A stretch of 64,000 nt of DNA from contig NC_133399.1 in assembly GCF_047511655.1 (NCBI RefSeq), positions 1,243,333 to 1,307,332 of the forward strand. Direction: 5' to 3'. The notes beneath the pieces were generated by a model that ran no database searches, had not been told where the DNA came from, and saw only the letters and a list, made by a program, of their open reading frames with translations. This document shows positions 24,001 to 33,000 of this stretch, piece by piece. The first letter of the stretch is position 1, and each line of letters begins with the position of its first letter. Source of the DNA: Castor canadensis (Eukaryota; Chordata; Mammalia; Rodentia; Castoridae). A program made the translations under genes and the position numbers.

Positions 24001-27000
24001 TTTAAAAAAAAAAAGCAATTAAAATGCTAAAAAAAAAAAAATGGTAGAATAAATGCGGCAGTTCTGTTAATAAGACAAACCTTGCCCTGGACAGTTCACT
24101 GTCATCTACGTGCCTGTCTCCCAGATGGCACATTAGGGCCGCGAGCATTGGGGTGGCCATGCTTATCCCTGTGGCCCTCTCAGAACTGACTTCGGTCTCT
24201 GTTTTCCAGGGCGCTGTTCCTGCTCAGCAAAGGGATGGTAAGTGGAGGCAGCGCATTGCAGGGTGAGGCCAGCGCAGTTTGCCCACAGGCTGTAGAGGTG
24301 AACATCAGACTCTGACTTGGGTTGTGTGTGGAGGATGGGGCCTCGTGCAGCTGGCTTTGCCCAGGGTGGTGGCTCTGCGCCGGGCAGGGGCTCCTGCAGG
24401 ACACAGTACAGCACACAGCCCGTACTCTCCCACAGCTGCTATTGATGGAGCGCAAGCTGCAAGAGGTGCACCCGCTGCTGACGCTGTGTGGGCAGATCGT
24501 GGAGAACTGGCAGGGGAACCCCATCCAGAAGGAGTCGCTGCGTGTCTTCTTCCTGGTACTGCAGGTCACCCACTATCTGGATGCTGGCCAGGTGCGTGGT
24601 GCCTCGGGGTGTGTGAGGCAGGGGATGATGGGCTATAGGCTTTGATGTCCTCTGTGTCATCCCATTGCACTGTGGTTTGTTGTGTCCACTTACACACTCT
24701 ACTTTTACACAGGCAGAGGTTTTGTCCTGGAGTCTGTGTTGGCGTTAGGGGTAGTGACTTGTGGCCTCACACATCTACCCAGTGTATGCATTAGGGCAGA
24801 AAAGGGAGTCCATGAGAATAAATGCAGGGGTTCTAGGGGAGGTTTGTCACTCAGCTGGCACTTAGGCAGTCTCCCAACCCACTTACCCAGCCCTGATATC
24901 TGTATGAGGCTCAAATAGGGGGTCCCATCCTCCACTCTGTAACCCCTGTGTGCCTGGGGGTAGCTTTGTCTGAACACCTTATATCAGGCAGGGTGACTAC
25001 CCAAGCCCTCGCTGCATCGAGGCTGCCCTGTCCAGCTGGTCCCATGGGCACTGAAGGCAGGGCATCTCCTTGGGTGCCAGTGGAGCCTGGCAGCAAGAGG
25101 TTCTAGAAAGTGCCAAGTGGGTGTCTCCAGAAGGGCTTCCTTGGTTCCCCACCTTTCCCATTGGGCTGAGCACCTCACTTGGCATGTAAAAACATGGCAG
25201 ACTACCTCACTTGGCGATTCCATGGCCACCAGGTGTCATGGGGGTCCTGAGAGCCAACAATGCTCTGTGGGCTTGATGCAGACAGGACAGTGGGTGGGAG
25301 CCATGGTGCCGGCAGAACTCCTGGGCGCAGAAGGCCCCTGACTGCAGGCAGGCCAGGTGCAGCTTAGCCAGCATCCGCACAGGCCTCTCTCAGGCCCAGA
25401 GGCCTGGTGGGGAAGCGGGGAGGCGTGGAGTGGCAGGCACTCACTCACCGTGTGCCTACAGGTGAAGAGTGTGAAGCCGTGCCTGAAGCAGTTGCAGCAG
25501 TGCATCCAGACCATCTCCACGCTGCACGATGACGAGATCCTGCCCAGCAACCCCGCGGACCTCTTCCACTGGCTGCCCAAGGAACACATGTGTGTGCTCG
25601 TCTACCTGGTGAGTGCCACCAGCTGTGGGCCAGGCTGGGCCGCCTGAGGGCCGGGCCCTGCTGATTGCTGCCCATCTCATGCCAGGTGACCGTGATGCAC
25701 TCCATGCAGGCCGGCTACCTGGAGAAGGCTCAGAAGTACACAGACAAGGCCCTCATGCAGCTGGAAAAACTCAAGAGTGAGTGGCGCCTTGATCTCCCCG
25801 CCTGTGCGAGGTGGCACTCTGCAGACAGATGGTGTCTGCTTTTCTGATTGTCATAGTGTGGATATGCTCGGGGAGGCCAGGGTCAGAACCCTATCTCTCA
25901 CTCTCCTGTGACGGGACCTTCAGAGGTCGTTGATTCTTTCCACTTTCTGGACTGTTTACTCCAGCCTGGGGGATCAGGACCCTTTGTCTAGCATGAATCC
26001 AAAGCCCCCAGTATCTGTGGCTGAGTGTCCCCTAAAGTCTGCCTTCTGCTCCCTGGGTCATCCTGAGTGCTCTGCCGGGAGAGCCCTTCGCTCTGGTTCC
26101 ACTCAGGGCTGCCAGGGCCCCCCCACTGCTGAGGCTGTCAGAGCACCTTTACCACGTCCAGAACCTCCCGTGTCCAGCATGTTCTCAAGCACTTAGCAGA
26201 GTGGGGTGACGACCAAACACAGACCTCTCCAGGGTTGGTTTTTTTTTTTTTTTGGTGGGACTGGGATTTGAACTTGGGGTGTTGCACTTGCAAAACAGGT
26301 GCTCTACCACTTGAGCTGTTCTTCAGCCCATTTTGCTTAGGTTATTTTAGGAGACAGGGTCTCAAGAACTGTTTACCCAAGGGTTGGTAGAGTGGCTCAA
26401 GTGGTAGAATGCCTGCCTAGCATGCGTGAGGCCCTGAGTTCAAATTCCAGTACCAGGGCAAAAAAAAGAAAAAGGATTTGGAGAACTGTTTGCCTGGAGT
26501 GGCCTTGAGCCATGTTCTTCCCGATCTCAGCCTCAGCCTCCTAAGTAACTAGGATTATGAGCCGCTTTTTTTTTTTTTTTTTTTTTTTAAAGTCAGAGTC
26601 TCAATTCGTTGCCCAGCCTGGTTTTGAACCCTTGGGCTCAGGGAATCCTTCAACTCCAACTTCCTAGCTGGCTGGAACTATAGGTGTACAGCACCTTCCC
26701 CAGCCCAGCCAAAAGCTTCTGCTTTTTCCTTTTGGTGTGGACACGCAGCCCAGAGCCTGTTCACGCTAAACACATGATCACTGAGCGTCCCTGCCGAGAC
26801 CCTCGGTGCACCCACACTTAAGCCCCTCTCTTCGCCTAATGGGGAGGCAACATGGGGCTGCCGGAGCACGGGGCAGGAAGCAGAGTTCTAGCAGGGTTCT
26901 AGCTGGGCAGCCCACCCTGCGCTCATCTGTGCTCTCGCCCCAGTGCTCGACTGCAGCCCCATCCTGTCCTCGTTCCAAGTGATCCTGCTGGAGCACATCA

Positions 27001-30000
27001 TCATGTGCCGTCTCGTCACGGGCCACAAGGCCACCGCACTGCAGGAGGTGAGGCTGCACCCGTGCTTACCCGCAGGGTGTCCCGTCCTGTCACCCCACCC
27101 CTTGGCAGTGCACACTGCCACAGTTGCAGCTGACGGAGAATCCGATACAGCACCAGCAGTTCCTAAGATGGCGTGAGCAGGGCACAAGACGCCTCTCGAC
27201 TGAGACCCAGATGGAAAGGGTGGAGGGTCGCTGTCCATGGGAGAGTAGGGCTGCACTTTGCCCTGGTGGTGGGTAGATGGGACTTGGGCATGTCTGCCAG
27301 CTTGGGGTTACTCTCCAGCACTGCTCAGAAACCAGGTTCCATGGCCTGGGCTCCTCTCCCCACAGATCTCCCAGGTCTGCCAGCTGTGCCAGCAGTCCCC
27401 CCGGCTCTTCTCCAACCACGCAGCTCAGCTGCACACGCTGCTGGTGAGTGCACCCAAGCAGAGAGAAACCAACCCACCCCAGGCGAGGCCCAGAACGTCC
27501 CAGCCTGGAGTCCTGTGACCCCACCCCAGCCAGGGCCCGGAGTGTCCCCAGTTGTCTCAGGTCTGGGGAGGTGGGGATAACCCACCGTGTCATCTTATGT
27601 AGTGTTGTAGCTGGCTCAGTGGAGCCACTTGCTCGCTTGTGCTTGTCTAGGTACAGCACTGTCCCCTGTCCCCCCGCCCCAGGCACTGCACGTCACTGTC
27701 ATCCTAGCCTCTGTCCCTTGGGGTCGGCCCTGTGGCTGACATGTCTTCTCCTAGGGCCTGTACTGCGTCTCTGTCAACTGCATGGACAACGCGGAAGCCC
27801 AGTTTACCACAGCACTGCGGGTGAGGAGCCCCTCCTGGCACAGGCGGGTGCCGTAGTGACAGTGCTCATCCACATTAGGGTGGCTGTGGGGGGAGGAGAC
27901 CCCTGACCAGCCTGAGAAAACTGAGATGTGAGGGAGAGACACAGCATGTCGGGGGCACAGGGAAACAGGTGCCATGGCCTTTCTAGCCAAGTTCCCACCT
28001 CAGTTTGCTCACATCCCAGCTGGAGTCACCCTGGGCTCCGGGGATCCCTAGCGCCACCGCGTGGTGAGTAGCTGGTCTGTGCTGGGGCAGAGGAAGAGGC
28101 TCCGTCTGGGGCATCAACACCCTAGTTCCTGACCTCAGACCAGGCTCTTCTGGGTCATGTCCCAGCTCTACCTGCCCTGCATCAGGACCGACAGGGTGTC
28201 CCCACCTTAGCCTCAATGTCCTTGTGAGGAAAGAGACCGGCAGTGAAGAGGTGGGGAAGCAGGACTTCCGTTGGCCACTCAGGCTGGTCGTTAGGCGGAG
28301 CTCTGACTTGGGCGAGGCTCCTCCCTCTGTGGTGCTGCTTGTGCCCCTGGCAACTGCTTCCCCCACCACTGGCCTGGAGACACACAGGATCCCTGGCATG
28401 CCCACACTGGCCTGGTGCTCATTCCTCTGCCCCTCCCTCGTTCGTGGCCCCATAGTCTCCCGCCACCCATCCTCCCTCCTCACTTCCCACAGCAGCTCAG
28501 CACTGGCTCCCAGAACCCATGGGGAACATAGGAAGTGGTGCAGCCGAGCCGAGCACCCACCCATGGTCCCACCACAGTGCCCCTGACATTGCTCTTATTT
28601 GTGTGAAAACTTTTCAGTTATATTATCGTAATGGGGGCACATTGTGACATTTACAGAAGTCTTTGTGATATACCCTAGTTAAATTCATCCCCCTCCATCA
28701 TTCTCCTTTATCCCTCCTACCCCTCCGGCATTGCTCCATCTCAGGACACAATTTGGTTCATAGGCCACCCTGAGCCAGGCTCGGGCCATGTGCTCCGTCC
28801 CTCTCCTGCCCATCTTGTTCCCCAAGAAGAGCTGAGGTGGGCTGGGATACTGCTCAGTGCTGGCTACTTTCCTAGCATGTGCGAGGCCCCTCGAAGAAAA
28901 GCTAGTGGCCACCTGTCACTGCTCATCCGCATGCCTTATGGCCTCTGGGTGGGCAGTGCCCCCAGTGGAGGGAGAGCAGACCCCTGGGCCCAGTGTGTTC
29001 CTCAGCATCACCACACACGTGCCCAGGTCACCCCTGCGGTGTGGAAGGAGGGAGCTACCGTTCTGAGCAGGGTGGGCAGCGGCTCTCTGCTTTTTCCACT
29101 TGCTGTGTAACAGGCGGTTTAGAGCGAAAAGAACCAGTAGCTGAGTTGCCCTTACCTAGGATTAGGAGGTGAGGGGGTGTGCCCGAGATGAAGAATTCCA
29201 GGTTCCTGCAGTGACCACTGGGAAGCTCTTGAGTGGCTTGAGACAAAGGTGGGCCCTCGTGTGATGCATCTATGCCCAGCCCGACTCCCTAACATCCCTG
29301 TGTCTCCTTCCAGCTCACCAACCACCAGGAGCTGTGGGCCTTCATCGTCACCAACCTTGCCAGTGTGTATATACGAGAAGGAAATAGACACCAAGAGGTA
29401 GTAGGTGACATGCTTCGTGTTCGGTAGCCTTCTCTCACTTCTCTACTTGGGCTGGGTCGTCCTGGGGCCCACAGACTTCAGCAGCCCCAGGATGCTGACC
29501 TTTTGACAGGGTGGCTGCCCTTGGGGAGGCATGCGGGACCTGGGTCCGCGGCTAGGGTAGGAGCACTGCCGCAGCTGTGTAGTGCCTCACCCCACAGAGG
29601 GTGAGCCAGCACTACCAAACCCTCAGCGAGACCCATTATGGAAGCCCACTATCTGCAGCCCAGGCTGTGCCTGTCCTTCCCTACGTTGTCCTGACGCCCA
29701 GTCTGGGGAAGGGGTGGTAACGCACGGCTTGGTGCCCAGGACCATCCATACAGACGTTAGGTTCACCGTGCTGTCCCCCTCAGCCCTTGGGTCCCCTCCA
29801 TGGTATCCCACTCTCTCTCCACCCCCAAGCCTTGTCGCCCAGGAGCTAGCTCACCTGTTTCTGTCCCCCCCACCAGTGTTTGTGTGACAAGGGGATGGCA
29901 CTGGGCTCAGCCTCAGCGCACTTCTGCCCTCATCCGCAGTCAGTCCTTGCAAGTGTCCCCACCCTCAGCAGGCTCTCAGGGCGAGCTGAGGGTGGGGGTT

Positions 30001-33000
30001 CCAGCCATGCACCGCACCCTCGCATGCGGTATAGGCGGCCCTGGTCGCCCCAGTTGCACCGCAGGCCTACCTTGCTCCAGCGTGGAGACGAGGGTGAGGG
30101 TGATGCTGACTCGCACCTTCTGCTCCTAGTTGTACAGTTTGCTGGAGAGGATAAACCCGGACCACAGCTTCCCTGTCAGGTGAGCAGCCCTGACCCAGCC
30201 CGCCGGCCTTGGGAAACCTGCCCTTTGGGGTGGTGCTATGTCCCCAGGCCCCAGTGTGTCCGTGATTGCTGGTGCCTCCTTGTCCCTGCAGACAGCCCCT
30301 GCCCCTTCCCCTTGGGTACTCTTTTTTTAAATTGCTGCTACTCCCATGATGCCGTGTCTGTGTTTCCCCAGCTCACACTGCCTGCGAGCAGCGGCTTTCT
30401 ATGTGCGTGGGCTCTTCTCCTTCTTCCAGGGACGCTACAATGAGGCCAAGTGAGTGTGGGGGTAAGGAGGTGGTCATGTCCTCTTGCGGTCTCCATCTCA
30501 GGCTGAGCCTAGTCTCTAGCCGCCTCCCTCCAACTGGCCACTGCCTCTCCTCTGCTAAGCATAGTCCCCGCAGGGCATCAGCATGCGTGTCTCCTTGTTC
30601 AGGAGGTTCCTGCGGGAGACTCTGAAGATGTCTAACGCGGAAGACCTGAACCGGCTGACGGCCTGCTCCCTCGTGCTCCTGGGCCACATCTTCTACGTGC
30701 TGGGGAACCACAGGGTGAGCGTGTAACCTGGGCCAGGGACGGGGCTGGAACAGCAGGAATAGCTGCCTGGGGAGTGCCACCCTATTGCCTGGGGAGCTTC
30801 CTGTGCTATGAGCCAGGACAACCCCAGCATGGTGCATTGCCCCTAACACCACTCTGCAAACCCAGCAAGGGCAGTGGGCAGCAGGTAGCGCTTGTAGAGA
30901 TGTGAAGGGTGTGCCTATCTGGGGTGGGAAGGCTGAGCCAGCCTAGGCTTTGGTCAGCCAGGGCCTAGAGCTCATGGACTGAAGCTGTCCTCTGTCCGTC
31001 CACCCGTGGATACCTGGGACACATGGGGCTTCAGTACTGAGGGCAGCAGCATCTCCTCTCACTACTCTCCTGGGAACCCCATGTCCTAGCACATGCTGTC
31101 CCTTAGGGCACAAGTGGACCTCTGGGGCTGTTCCCACCCCAAGCCAGCAGTCTTTGGTGGGATCAGTAGTCTCAATGATTCTCCCACATCTGCATCACCT
31201 ACTGTCAGCCAAGTGACCTCATGTGACTTCTGACTTTTTTTTTGGTGGGACTGAGGTTTGCACTCAGGGCTTCAGGCTTGCAAAGCAGGTGCTCTACTGC
31301 TTGAGCTCCTCCTCTAGTCCATTTGGTTCTTGTCATTTTGGAAATGGGGTCTTGTGAACTGTTGTCTAGGCTGATCTCAAACCTCAATTCTCCTGATCTC
31401 AGCTTCCCAAGTATCTGGGATTACAAGCGTGAGCCACCAGCACCTGGACCTTTTAACTCTTTAAAGATACTTGCAGAACCAGAGGTGAGCTTCAAGAGGC
31501 AGAGCACCTGCTTTGTGAATGTGAAGCCCTGAGTTCAAACACCAGTCCCACCAAAAAACAGAAAAGATAATTGCAAAGTATGGTGTGTAGCCAGGTGTGG
31601 TGACCACACCTATCATCCCAACACTTGGGAAGCCCAAGCAGGTGGATTGGGAGTTCCAGGCCAGATTAGGCTATATAGCAAGACCCTTTCTCTCAAAAAA
31701 AAAAAAAAAAGGGAGAGAGAGACAAGAAAAGAAATCTGACATGTCATGATAAACATTTTGAGAGTCGGGTGCCCTCCACCTGCACCCTTTGCACTGCCCG
31801 CCCTGCCCCAGTTGGTTTGTCTTGTGACATCATCTGAAGCATTTCCTCCATGACGGTGTGGGCTGTCTGCAGCAGGTACTATGACTAGTCTTGGTCTGTG
31901 TGTTCGCTGATTGCACCCCAGGGCCCCTCATTGGGTGTTCTTAATGAGCCTGGCTCCTCCTGCCCTTGAAGCCATGTGGCAAGCTTTGGGCGAGGCATGG
32001 GCCCTGTAGCCTGGGCCCTGGGAGCCATGGCCTCAACCACCGGGGGCATCAGCCCTCGAAGGAAACACTTTTGAGTTTGTCTTTTCTGGTGGTATTGGGG
32101 TTTGAACTCTTGACCTCGCACTTACCAGGCAGCCACTCTGCTTGAGCCGTGTCCCCAGCCCTAGTTATTTTTTAGATAGGGTCTCACGCTTTCACCCTTG
32201 CTGGCCTGGACAGCGAGGCCTGCCGGCAGCCTACCGCATAACAGGGGTAACAGGTGTGCACCACCACAGTCATTTGGTGAGATGGGATCTTGCTAACTTT
32301 TTGCCTGGGCTGGCCTTGAACCATGATCCAGCTGGATTGCAGGCATGAGCCACTGCACCCAGTCTCTTGCTTTGTCCTTCTGAGTAGATTTCCACTCCTT
32401 CTAGAATGTTCTTCCCCTTCACCTGCTAGCCTCTGAGCATAGTGGGAGCACCGTAATACAGTGGACTGGCCGTGGTGTGTGGAGGGCCCCAGCACTGAGG
32501 CCTGCAGAGGGTGGGCTGCGACTGTCCTAGTACCAGGTGGAGCCTTGGGTTACACAGCCCCAACAGCAGGCCCAGGATCGGAAGCTAGACCCCTCCTGGC
32601 TAGAAGCCCCTAGAAGCTGCCTTGAGCCAGGCCAGGGCACAGAGCAGCTCCTCCCTGCAATGTGGCCAGTGTCTCAGGCCACATGGGCAGTCTCTCAGCC
32701 TCACCCCAGTGCTCTGCTTGCCTGGGCCCACAGGGGACGAGGGATAGGGGCAGGAAGTTCCCAGAACCCTCAGGCCAGGTCCTGGCCTAGAGTGACTCAG
32801 AGACACAGCTGGGTACAGTGAGCTAGCCCTATGAGATCAGGGCTGCAGGTGCCCACAGAGCCATCAGCCCTAGGGTCTGGGGTGGTGGGGGTGCAGGGTA
32901 AGGATGGCACAGCAGGTACCATGACAGCTGGGGTGTAGACCTCTTTCCCAGTACATGGGCATCCAGGCATTGCTGGTAGCCTCACGTGGACACTGAGGAT

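Noticed and set aside
28051-28064. CTCF site at GCGCCACCGCGTGG
   Set aside because: Two core positions (YA) deviate, so it was not listed as a feature.
29314-29397. Ending MAU2 exon 13 at 29397
   Set aside because: It removes Val436 and gives 612 residues. The 29400 end gives the 613 residues I remember for human MAU2. Kept as an alternative isoform.
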